A stretch of DNA of 5,226 nt from Candidatus Zhuqueibacterota bacterium (GTDB lineage Bacteria; KSB1; UBA2214). Within the stretch, counting starts at the first letter, position 1, and every line of letters starts with the position of its first letter. Positions 1 to 5,226 of this stretch are shown here, one piece after another. The notes under the pieces were generated by a model. That model saw only the letters and a list, made by a program, of their open reading frames with translations. It was not told the DNA's origin and made no database searches. A program made the position numbers and the translations under genes. The stretch is taken from the NCBI GenBank assembly GCA_022706175.1, contig JAKJDB010000232.1, forward strand, positions 1 to 5,226, in the 5' to 3' direction.

Positions 1-168
1 CATCGGACGATCTCCATCACCGCCATGATCCTGCTGCTGGCCGGATTGCAGATTCTCCTCATCGGCATGATGTCCGACGGATTGGCGCGCAAAATCGGCT
101 TGCAGAATCCGCTGGAGTATCGCACCCATGCGGTGGTGGAATTGGATCCGCTGTCGCCCCCCTCTTGA
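1..168 (+). CDS. C-terminal end of a membrane-anchored family 2 glycosyltransferase (partial)
   Basis: The first frame is open from base 1 to a TGA at 166-168, giving 55 residues; the start lies outside the window. The fragment has a hydrophobic helix at about residues 7-24 (TAMILLLAGLQILLIGMM), followed by a short polar tail containing ARKIGLQNP and EYR. This layout, a last membrane helix with a G-Q-x-L-x-x-I-G pattern and then a short basic cytoplasmic tail, is typical of dolichyl/polyprenyl-phosphate sugar transferases of the GT2 family with C-terminal membrane anchors. Such enzymes usually move a sugar from a nucleotide donor to a lipid carrier at the inner membrane. The catalytic domain is not visible, so the call rests on the tail and on the glycan genes that follow. 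Another small membrane protein remains possible. Confidence 0.55.
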   Translation, partial: HRTISITAMILLLAGLQILLIGMMSDGLARKIGLQNPLEYRTHAVVELDPLSPPS

Positions 169-200
169 GCCGGACGGCACTGACGAAACCCGATGGCAAA

Positions 201-219
201 GCCGGAGTCGTTCTCCGGC
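201..219 (+). other. Perfect 7-bp GC stem-loop between the glycosyltransferase and the ligase gene
   Basis: GCCGGAG at 201-207 is the exact reverse complement of CTCCGGC at 213-219, with loop TCGTT. The stem starts 32 bases after the glycosyltransferase stop and is followed by a pyrimidine-rich stretch (CTTCTGG, then CTTTT at 231-235) that is too broken for a good terminator tail. It may be a weak terminator, an attenuator or an mRNA-processing/stability hairpin within an operon. It lies inside the longest possible version of the next reading frame (ATG at 193), which argues that the true start is the later ATG at 250. Confidence 0.55.
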
Positions 220-249
220 CTTCTGGTAATCTTTTCGTGCGGAAACTCT

Positions 250-1611
250 ATGATTGAATTTAAGATCGCTGATTTTTTCTACCTTAACGACCTGGCCGGA
301 ACCTACTGGCTGCTGCGCCGGTCTGAGCACTGGACTCCGGAAAAGTTTCGCAACTATCAGGCGGACCATCTGCTAGCGCTGCTGATCCACTGTGCTCAGC
401 AGGTGCCCTATTACAGTGAACTGTTTAAAAAAAGCGGACTGTCCGCAGAGCGGCTGAATCGGGAGAATGTTCTGGAGCAACTGCGCCGTCTGCCGCTGCT
501 GGATAAGGACGTGCTGCGCGCCGCGCCGGACCAGTTCATGGCGCGCAATGCCCAAGCGTTCAGACCCAAGGCCATCACCACCTCCGGAACCACCGGTACG
601 CCCTTGACCGTGTTTTGGGACCGCGGCTCCAATGTGATGGAGCTGTGCAGCATGCAGCGCTTTTGGCGCTGGGCCGGGTTTCGCATCGGCCAATCGTTTC
701 TCGATCTGCGCAGCCGGGTGTTCACCGATCAGGATCGGCATCTGACCACGCATGGCCGGGCGCGCTATATCCGCAACTGGAAGATCAATTCTCTTGAGTT
801 CAACTCGGATCTGATCGACAAAGAGACTTTGCCGGATTATTATCAGCTTCTGCTGCGCTATCAGCCGCGGCTGCTGCGCGGCCATCCTCAGGCCATGCAA
901 AAGCTGGCGCTGCTGCTGCAGGAATCAGGAATGAGCGGATGGAAGCCGCGGGTGGTCACCCCCACCTCTGAGGCGCTGTACGATTTTCAAAAAGCCGAGA
1001 TCGCGGCCGCCTGGGCGGCGCCGATTCTGGACCATTACGGATTGAAAGAGCACAACGCCTTTTTCGCCCAGTGCCCGGAAGGCGGTTATCATATCTTTCC
1101 AGAGTACGGCATCACTGAGGTTGTCGACGACCACGGCGTTGCGGTGAAACCGGGCGAAGAGGGGTGGATCGTGGCCACCGGGTTGCACAATTTCGCCCAG
1201 CCGTTGCTGCGCTACAACACGCGCGACCGCGGCGTGGCGGCCGGCGATGAACGCTGTGCCTGCGGCCGCACTCTGCCGCTGATCCGTTCGGTCATCGGCC
1301 GCATCGACGACTGCATCCATACAAAAAACGGGGCACGATACTCTGGAATGCACTTTGCCTTTTTCGGCCGCAAGGGCATTCAAAAAGCCCGGCTGGTTCA
1401 GGAGAACCTGCATTCCGTTCAGGTGGAGTTGGTGACCACAGCCGAGTTCGATCAGCAGGAGGCTGAAGCGCTCAGGGAAGCCCTGTTGCGTAAAGTGGAT
1501 CGGCAGTTGAGCTTTACGTTCGTGTACCGCGATGATATTCATCAGGAGACGCCGGGCAAGTTCAAGTTTGTCGTCTCTCGCTGCCGCCCGCAGGACGCCG
1601 GAAAACCTTGA
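250..1611 (+). CDS. CapK/PaaK-like AMP-dependent ligase (phenylacetate-CoA ligase family)
   Basis: This 453-residue protein belongs to the adenylate-forming PaaK/CapK-like family, which activates a carboxylate with ATP as an acyl-AMP and often transfers it to CoA. Numbered from ATG 250, visible motifs are an N-terminal helical segment with LLIHCAQQVPYYSELF (about 43-58), the nucleotide-binding loop TTSGTTGTP (110-118), PTSEAL (238-243), HYGLKEH (262-268), YNTRDRG (322-328, the YxTxD-type site), CACGRTLPLI (336-345), GRIDD (350-354), and a late lysine in TPGKFKF (434-440), where the C-terminal catalytic lysine is expected. An ATG at 193 would add 19 residues (MAKPESFSG...), but that segment covers a stem-loop and looks unlike the family. 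ATG 250 has a minimal CGGA 6 bases upstream. CapK-like members are common in capsule and exopolysaccharide loci, where the substrate is usually unknown. Family call strong; substrate and start less certain. Confidence 0.85.
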   Translation: MIEFKIADFFYLNDLAGTYWLLRRSEHWTPEKFRNYQADHLLALLIHCAQQVPYYSELFKKSGLSAERLNRENVLEQLRRLPLLDKDVLRAAPDQFMARNAQAFRPKAITTSGTTGTPLTVFWDRGSNVMELCSMQRFWRWAGFRIGQSFLDLRSRVFTDQDRHLTTHGRARYIRNWKINSLEFNSDLIDKETLPDYYQLLLRYQPRLLRGHPQAMQKLALLLQESGMSGWKPRVVTPTSEALYDFQKAEIAAAWAAPILDHYGLKEHNAFFAQCPEGGYHIFPEYGITEVVDDHGVAVKPGEEGWIVATGLHNFAQPLLRYNTRDRGVAAGDERCACGRTLPLIRSVIGRIDDCIHTKNGARYSGMHFAFFGRKGIQKARLVQENLHSVQVELVTTAEFDQQEAEALREALLRKVDRQLSFTFVYRDDIHQETPGKFKFVVSRCRPQDAGKP

Positions 1612-1633
1612 CCTATAAAGAAAAAGGGCGATT

Positions 1634-3055
1634 ATGGAGAACGGCAGGATAAAACTGGTTGTGCTCGGCGCGGGTCCGGCGGGCCTGGCTCTGGCCATGA
1701 AATGGTTGCAACGTCCGTCCCTGAAGGCGGACGTGGTGGTGCTGGAAAAGGCCGATCAGGTGGGCGGCCTGGCCGCCGGCTTTGAGCAGGAGGGGCTGAT
1801 CTTTGATTACGGCAGCCATCGTCTGCATCCGTCCACCTCTCCCGAGATTCTGACGGAGCTGCACAACCTGCTGGCCGGGGATCTGCTGGATCAGCCGAGG
1901 TATGGGCGCATTCGCCTGTTTGACCGGTTTGTGCAGTTTCCACTCAAACCCCTGGAACTGGTGCGCAAACTGCCGCCGGCCTTTGTCGCCGGCTTTCTCC
2001 GCGACAGCCTGGTCAAACTGTTCAGAACCGGAGGAGCGCCGGTCTCCTTCGCGGACGTTCTAATGAACGGGCTGGGAAAAACCTTTTGTGAATCGTTCTA
2101 TTTTCCCTATGCGGAAAAACTGTGGGGACTGCCGCCGGAGCAAATCGCCGCCGTGCAGGCGCAGCGCCGGGTGGCAGCCAACAGCTTTTGGAAAATGGCG
2201 GCCAAGGTCCTGTACAAGATGCCCGGCTTGAAGCGGCCGGGCGCCGGACGCTTTTTTTATCCGGCCAAGGGATTCGGCCAGATCAGCCGGGTACTGGCGC
2301 AAGAGGTGCAACGGTTGGGCGGATCGCTGCGCACACATGTGCAAATCGAACGCATCGAAGAGCAAACCGATGGGAGCTGGATTCTGCATCAGCAGGGCGG
2401 AGCATGTCTGCAGGCGGATATGCTTTTTTCCACTATTCCGCTGACGGTCCTGACCCGGTTGATCCGCCCGGTTGCGCCGGCGCCGGTGATGCAGGCTGTG
2501 GAAGCGCTGCGTTTTCGCGCCATGGTGTTGCACTATGTGATTTTAGAGACCGATCAGTTCACTCCCTACGACGCGCACTATTTCCCGCAAAAGGACCTGA
2601 TCTTTTCCCGGCTGTCAGAACCGAAAAATTATCGCCGCGCCGTCGAACCGCGCGGCCGAACCGGTCTCTGCCTCGAGATCCCCTGTGACGTGGACAGTGC
2701 GGTCTGGAATCAAACAGATGCCGAGATCACTGCGCGCGTGCTGGCCGATCTGCACAAAGCCGGCCTGCCGGTTCGTTGCCGCGTGATCAACAGTTTCTCC
2801 AAGCGGTTGCCGTTTATCTATCCGATATACGATCTGGCGTTTGCCGATCATCTGCAAACGCTTGAAGACCATCTGAACCGTTTTCCCCGGCTGATCCGTT
2901 TGGGCCGCCAGGGATTGTTCGTACACGATAACACCCATCACACCATCGAGATGGCCTACAAAGCCTCCGGGTGCCTTGACGATGATGGCCGCTGGTCCGC
3001 TGAACAGTGGCAGCGCCATCTGCACTCGTTCGCGCAGAACGTGGTTGAAGATTAA
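1634..3055 (+). CDS. FAD-dependent oxidoreductase, protoporphyrinogen oxidase/UDP-galactopyranose mutase-like
   Basis: This 473-residue flavoprotein has an N-terminal Rossmann dinucleotide-binding motif (VVLGAGPAGLALA, 9-21) and the acidic end of the second strand (VVVLEKADQVGG, 34-45). DYGSHRLH (58-65) corresponds to the 'GGH'-type FAD loop of amine-oxidase-fold enzymes. YFPYAEKLWG (156-165) is a hallmark of the HemY-like/UGM-like group found in polysaccharide clusters. Further on are FYPAKGFGQISRVL (208-221), FSTIPL (265-270), LPFIYPIYDL (392-401) and the C-terminal FAD-contact segment GLFVHDNTHHTIEMAY (427-442). There is no signal peptide, so it is probably cytosolic or peripheral. It starts 22 bp after the ligase stop with an AAGG Shine-Dalgarno at 1624-1627, suggesting cotranscription. 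It could oxidise or isomerise a sugar nucleotide or lipid-linked sugar. True heme synthesis is unlikely in this context, but the substrate is not readable. Confidence 0.82.
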   Translation: MENGRIKLVVLGAGPAGLALAMKWLQRPSLKADVVVLEKADQVGGLAAGFEQEGLIFDYGSHRLHPSTSPEILTELHNLLAGDLLDQPRYGRIRLFDRFVQFPLKPLELVRKLPPAFVAGFLRDSLVKLFRTGGAPVSFADVLMNGLGKTFCESFYFPYAEKLWGLPPEQIAAVQAQRRVAANSFWKMAAKVLYKMPGLKRPGAGRFFYPAKGFGQISRVLAQEVQRLGGSLRTHVQIERIEEQTDGSWILHQQGGACLQADMLFSTIPLTVLTRLIRPVAPAPVMQAVEALRFRAMVLHYVILETDQFTPYDAHYFPQKDLIFSRLSEPKNYRRAVEPRGRTGLCLEIPCDVDSAVWNQTDAEITARVLADLHKAGLPVRCRVINSFSKRLPFIYPIYDLAFADHLQTLEDHLNRFPRLIRLGRQGLFVHDNTHHTIEMAYKASGCLDDDGRWSAEQWQRHLHSFAQNVVED

Positions 3056-3119
3056 ACAGTCAACGCTTCTTCGAATCCGTCGGAAGCAGGCTTGAACATC
3101 GACGGCTTTGGGACCAAGC

Positions 3120-3836
3120 GTGCAGCCCTTTCACTCAAAGGATTTTTTACAGCGGTATCAGAACATCGTGCTGGGCAGCCGCCGATTATGCTATCTGATC
3201 AAATACGAATTCATCACCCTGTTCATCAGTCCGATCCCCGGCGCACTGGGACTGGCCTTGCGAAAATGGCTGTATCCTCACCTGTTGCAGGCATGCGGAA
3301 AAGGGGTGATTTTCGGCAAGGATGTGGTGATCCGCCATGGGTTAAAGATCCGCATCGGCTCCAAGGTGGTCATCGACGACGGCTGTGTGCTGGATGCGCG
3401 GGGAGACCATAACCGCGGCATCGTCATCGGCGATCGCGTGATCCTCGGACGCCATACGGTTCTCGGCTGCAAGGATGGCAACATCACCATCGGCGACAAC
3501 GTGGGCATAGGCACGTTCTCCATGCTGCACGCCGTGGGCGGCAATGAGGTGGTTCTGGAAGACTCGGCTCTTCTGGCGCCGTATGTCTACCTGGTTGGCG
3601 GCGGCACGCACACTTTCAGCGATCCCTCTATTCCGATCACGGAACAAGAGCTGGTTTACAAAGGGGGCATCACTCTGCATCGCAACTGCTGGCTGGGCGC
3701 ACGGGTCACAGTGCTGGATGGAGTCTCCATCGGCCGCGATGCGGTCCTCGGCGCCGGTGCTGTGGTGACGGAAGATGTGCCAGATTTTGCCATCGCCGTG
3801 GGTGTTCCTGCCAAGGTAGTGAAACAGCGTAAATAG
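3120..3836 (+). CDS. Left-handed beta-helix (hexapeptide repeat) O-acyltransferase
   Basis: This protein of about 239 residues has an N-terminal segment (roughly 25-53) with LIKYEFIT and SPIPGALGLALRK, followed by hexapeptide repeats from about residue 60 to the end. The repeats include VIFGKDVVIR, IRIGSKVVIDDGCVLDA, IVIGDRVILG, ITIGDNVGIG, WLGARVTVLDG and VSIGRDAVLGAGAVV. GGGTHTF with its histidine at about 164 sits on the extended loop where the catalytic His of these acetyltransferases lies, and the chain ends with VGVPAKVVK, as usual in the family. The expected role is O-acetylation (or other acylation) of a sugar, using acyl-CoA, in the cytosol. No in-frame ATG exists near the start. GTG 3120 has GGGA 6 bases upstream and is preferred; TTG 3108 would add 4 residues. 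It follows the flavoprotein gene by 64 bp and is probably the last gene of the operon. Confidence 0.85.
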   Translation: MQPFHSKDFLQRYQNIVLGSRRLCYLIKYEFITLFISPIPGALGLALRKWLYPHLLQACGKGVIFGKDVVIRHGLKIRIGSKVVIDDGCVLDARGDHNRGIVIGDRVILGRHTVLGCKDGNITIGDNVGIGTFSMLHAVGGNEVVLEDSALLAPYVYLVGGGTHTFSDPSIPITEQELVYKGGITLHRNCWLGARVTVLDGVSIGRDAVLGAGAVVTEDVPDFAIAVGVPAKVVKQRK

Positions 3837-3915
3837 ATTCATGAATTACAAAAGTTTCAATCCTGTCTTACACAACTGAAATTTCCGCCTGTTCAGAAAA
3901 TATCCAGCAAAGAAC

Positions 3916-3934
3916 AATTGTAAATATTGCAATT
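3916..3934. repeat. Short AT-rich inverted repeat (AATTG...CAATT)
   Basis: AATTG at 3916-3920 is the reverse complement of CAATT at 3930-3934, with a 9-base spacer, so arm centres are about 14 bases apart. It lies about 95-115 bases upstream of the sigma-54-like promoter core, a distance common for activator binding sites. It could equally be chance in AT-rich DNA or part of the 3' end of the upstream transcript. Confidence 0.25.
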
Positions 3935-3943
3935 AAAGACAAT

Positions 3944-3963
3944 AGGGCCTGTGGCCCTTTTTT
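3944..3963 (+). terminator. Intrinsic (Rho-independent) terminator after the acyltransferase gene
   Basis: AGGGCC (3944-3949) pairs with GGCCCT (3953-3958) around a TGT loop, giving a compact GC-rich 6-bp stem. It is followed directly by a run of six T (3958-3963) and then ATTTTAATTT. It lies 107 bases beyond the acyltransferase stop and probably ends the glycan operon transcript. The arrangement works on the + strand; no comparable T run exists for the opposite strand. Confidence 0.8.
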
Positions 3964-4014
3964 ATTTTAATTTGTTGATATTTAGTGGCTTGTAAAAATG
4001 CGCTTGTGGAATTA

Positions 4015-4031
4015 TTGGTATAATAATTGCT
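4015..4031 (+). promoter_or_regulatory. Candidate sigma-54 (RpoN) promoter for the secreted-protein gene
   Basis: The bases TTGGTATAATAATTGCT fit the RpoN consensus YTGGCACG-N4-TTGCW at its most conserved positions: TTGG at 4015-4018 and TTGC followed by T at 4027-4031. The key GG (4017-4018) and GC (4029-4030) have the required fixed spacing, with 12 bases from the second G to the C. Predicted transcription would begin near 4042, about 190 bases before the ATG. A perfect TATAAT (4019-4024) lies inside the same element, so a sigma-70-type -10 is an alternative, but no good TTGACA-like box lies 16-18 bases upstream of it. Confidence 0.5.
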
Positions 4032-4122
4032 TTTAGGCGTGGTGTGCAAAGGGCCAAGAAGGCCCGCTGCGGTGGTTATCATAGTATCTGTATAATAATT
4101 TAAATCTTAAGCCAATAGGCGT
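4018..4122 (+). repeat. Two copies of a paired element: GTATAATAATT then TAGGCGT
   Basis: GTATAATAATT occurs exactly at 4018-4028 and again at 4090-4100. TAGGCGT occurs exactly at 4034-4040 and again at 4116-4122. The order is the same in both copies, but the gap is 5 bases in the first and 15 in the second. The first copy overlaps the promoter candidate; the second carries another TATAAT but lacks the GG and GC needed for RpoN. It may be a diverged duplication, a second promoter, or paired regulator sites. Confidence 0.4.
4046..4070 (+). other. Stem-loop in the predicted 5' leader
   Basis: GGGCC (4051-4055) pairs perfectly with GGCCC (4061-4065) around an AAGAA loop. GCA (4046-4048) can pair with TGC (4068-4070) across a 2x2 internal loop. 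No T run follows, so it is not a terminator on the + strand. If transcription starts near 4042, the hairpin sits at the very 5' end of the mRNA, where it could protect the transcript or serve as a regulatory structure. It matches no riboswitch class that I can recognise. Confidence 0.45.
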
Positions 4123-4221
4123 CCAATTGGAATTTTCTTTTTGTGGCATGGCATCCCAAGAATGAAAATCGAGTGTCCCAGGAAAGAAACAGAATAAGTA
4201 CAAAAGCGCAATGATAGAGGT

Positions 4222-4227
4222 AAGGAG
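4222..4227 (+). promoter_or_regulatory. Strong Shine-Dalgarno that fixes the start of the secreted-protein gene
   Basis: AAGGAG lies 7 bases before ATG 4235, an ideal spacing. An in-frame ATG at 4211 would add eight residues (MIEVRSGG), but it has no comparable ribosome site and would place the AAGGAG inside the coding region. The later start also puts the basic signal-peptide n-region at the very N-terminus. Confidence 0.75.
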
Positions 4228-4234
4228 CGGCGGA

Positions 4235-5226
4235 ATGGAAGATAGGGTGAGGCGGAGGGCGATCCTATTGATGGGAATGATCGTTCTGATCTCGCATATA
4301 GGAGATGGCGTGATCCCCGGGTTGGGGATTGACCGGGCGGAGGCGCAGACAGAGGACTATCATCGTTTTCTGGAAGAGAATTATGCGGACTCGTTGATTG
4401 AGAATTCCACCTACCCGGCATGGGTTTCCTATCAACTCTGGCTGCGCGATCTTGCCAAAAAGTTTTTCTACGAAACCATGAAGTGGCAGCAGGCCGACGG
4501 CCGGCTCTATTCTTCACTCAACATCTGGCGAATGGATGATGAGACCGAGCTGTTTCTCGCCTGGACGCCCTATTACCTGTTGACCGGCGATGAGGCCATT
4601 TACACGGCGGTGAAGAAAATTTTGCTGGTCTATTACGCGCGCAACAAGACCCGGTTTGAGCACGGCTATTTTAAGGATCCTTTTCCCGATACCGAGCATT
4701 CGATGGAGGCGTTGATTCTTCTCGCCAATCTGGCCTACGTCAAACCGGGCGATACAGAGGTGGTCGCTCTGTTGCGGGATCTCGTGGAGCACTGCGGTAA
4801 TTTCGCGCCCGGCTGTGAGCCGTGGTACAATCCGACTACCCGGCACATGCGCAGTCTCGGGCCGGGCACACGAAGCATCGATGCGAACTGTCCCTACGGT
4901 GTTGATTGGCCGTTCAATCAGCAGTTTGCCAAACTGGCTTTTGCTTATTATAATGCGACCAAGGATGTGAACTATTTGAACTGGGCGCGGGATTATCTCG
5001 ACGGTTGGATCAACAGCATGGATCGCTGTCTGCTGCAGAATGGTGCGCCGATGATGCCCTGGGAGGTGGATCCGCAGACCGGCGCCTTTGGCACCTGCAG
5101 CGGCAAGTGGTACGATAATAAATGGCAATGGGGATGGGGTTGGGATAACGCCAGTTTCGAGGGCATCCGCGACAGTCGCGGCGCTTTTATAGATTGTTAC
5201 CGTTTAACCGGGCAGCGGGTGTATGT
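4235..5226 (+). CDS. Secreted protein with helical-toroid-like repeats, possible carbohydrate-active enzyme (3' end missing)
   Basis: The frame is open from ATG 4235 to the window edge (330 codons plus two bases) without a stop. The N-terminus is a Sec signal peptide: basic MEDRVRRR, hydrophobic AILLMGMIVLIS (9-20), and a likely cleavage after AEA at residue 37, giving mature QTEDYHRF. The mature part has recurring helix pairs with the 'YxLTGDxxY' style common in (alpha/alpha) toroid glycosidases and lyases: YYLLTGDEAIYTAVKKIL (113-130), ALILLANLAYVKPGD (159-173), LAFAYYNATKDVNYLNWARD (234-253) and CYRLTGQRVY (321-330). A tryptophan-rich stretch KWYDNKWQWGWGWDN (291-305) could line a sugar-binding cleft. 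Six cysteines occur in the mature part (187, 194, 219, 265, 288, 321). I do not recognise the family; action on a polysaccharide is inferred from fold style and neighbours. It has its own promoter candidate and follows a terminator, so it is probably transcribed apart from the upstream operon. Confidence 0.75.
   Translation, partial: MEDRVRRRAILLMGMIVLISHIGDGVIPGLGIDRAEAQTEDYHRFLEENYADSLIENSTYPAWVSYQLWLRDLAKKFFYETMKWQQADGRLYSSLNIWRMDDETELFLAWTPYYLLTGDEAIYTAVKKILLVYYARNKTRFEHGYFKDPFPDTEHSMEALILLANLAYVKPGDTEVVALLRDLVEHCGNFAPGCEPWYNPTTRHMRSLGPGTRSIDANCPYGVDWPFNQQFAKLAFAYYNATKDVNYLNWARDYLDGWINSMDRCLLQNGAPMMPWEVDPQTGAFGTCSGKWYDNKWQWGWGWDNASFEGIRDSRGAFIDCYRLTGQRVY

Larger units (their letters stand above)
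3837..4234. other. AT-rich intergenic region with terminator, promoter and structured leader
   Basis: This 398-base stretch has no supported gene. Its base composition is far more AT-rich than the flanking coding DNA. It contains, in order, an imperfect dyad (3916-3934), an intrinsic terminator (3944-3963), a sigma-54-type promoter candidate (4015-4031), a stem-loop (4046-4070), a pair of repeated short elements (4018-4040 and 4090-4122), a 10-bp palindrome TCCAATTGGA (4122-4131) and the Shine-Dalgarno of the next gene (4222-4227). Only very short ATG frames (5 to 12 codons, at 3841, 3999, 4149 and 4162) occur on the + strand. Confidence 0.8.

Noticed and set aside
925..1698. Minus-strand open frame of 257 codons across the ligase/flavoprotein junction
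   Set aside because: It is antisense to two well-supported genes and shows no recognisable motif.
3841..3879. Mini-frame starting ATG at 3841 (12 codons)
   Set aside because: It has no ribosome site, is very short and sits between the operon stop and its terminator.
3986..4001. TGGCTTGTAAAAATGC as another sigma-54 promoter
   Set aside because: The GG-to-GC distance is one base too long for RpoN, which tolerates almost no spacing change; the site at 4015-4031 has the exact spacing.
4046..4070. Second intrinsic terminator
   Set aside because: The hairpin is not followed by a T run on the + strand, nor preceded by an A run that would serve the minus strand.
4034..4080. Cyclic di-GMP (GEMM-I) riboswitch, because of GCAAAG near a GC stem
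   Set aside because: The paired helices, the GNRA-type loop and its receptor, and the ACAGGGCAAACC-type core are not present; only a short GCAAAG resemblance remains.
4107..4517. Minus-strand open frame of 136 codons spanning the leader and the start of the secreted-protein gene
   Set aside because: It overlaps a + strand gene with a strong Shine-Dalgarno and signal peptide, its product is low-complexity and Arg/Ser/Pro-rich, and it resembles no known protein.
4514..5128. Minus-strand open frame of 204 codons
   Set aside because: It is fully antisense to the secreted-protein gene, whose + frame has coherent repeats and amino-acid composition; the reverse frame is a composition artefact of GC-rich coding DNA.

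Overview
The window reads as part of a surface-glycan (exopolysaccharide/O-antigen type) biosynthesis locus, followed by the start of a separate transcription unit for a secreted protein. Coding DNA is GC-rich with strong third-position G/C bias, and the one long non-coding stretch (3837-4234) is clearly AT-rich. The protein set (polyprenyl-phosphate-type glycosyltransferase end, CapK/PaaK-like adenylating enzyme, HemY/UGM-like flavoprotein, left-handed beta-helix acyltransferase) and a sigma-54-like promoter suggest an uncultured Gram-negative bacterium, possibly of an FCB-like or deltaproteobacteria-like lineage. That placement is a guess from protein style only; there is no rRNA or marker gene here.

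Layout, all on the + strand. 1-168: C-terminal 55 codons of a membrane-anchored family 2 glycosyltransferase. 169-249: short gap with a perfect 7-bp GC stem-loop (201-219). 250-1611: CapK/PaaK-like AMP-dependent ligase. 1634-3055: FAD-dependent amine-oxidase-fold protein. 3120-3836: hexapeptide-repeat O-acyltransferase with a non-ATG start. 3837-4234: intergenic region holding an intrinsic terminator (3944-3963), a sigma-54-type promoter candidate (4015-4031), a stem-loop in the leader and a pair of repeated short elements. 4235 to the window end: 5' part of a secreted protein with a signal peptide and helical-toroid-like repeats, truncated by the window edge.

Inferred logic: the first four genes are co-directional with short gaps and probably form one operon ending at the terminator. 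The glycosyltransferase would build or load a lipid-linked sugar, the acyltransferase would decorate sugars, and the CapK-like and flavoprotein pair (22 bp apart) would carry out a substrate activation or redox step whose substrate cannot be read from sequence. The downstream gene has its own strong Shine-Dalgarno, a leader of roughly 190 nt and a separate, probably activator-dependent promoter. Its product is exported and could act on or bind the polysaccharide, but its identity is not recognised.

No tRNA, rRNA, CRISPR array, insertion sequence or attachment site was seen.
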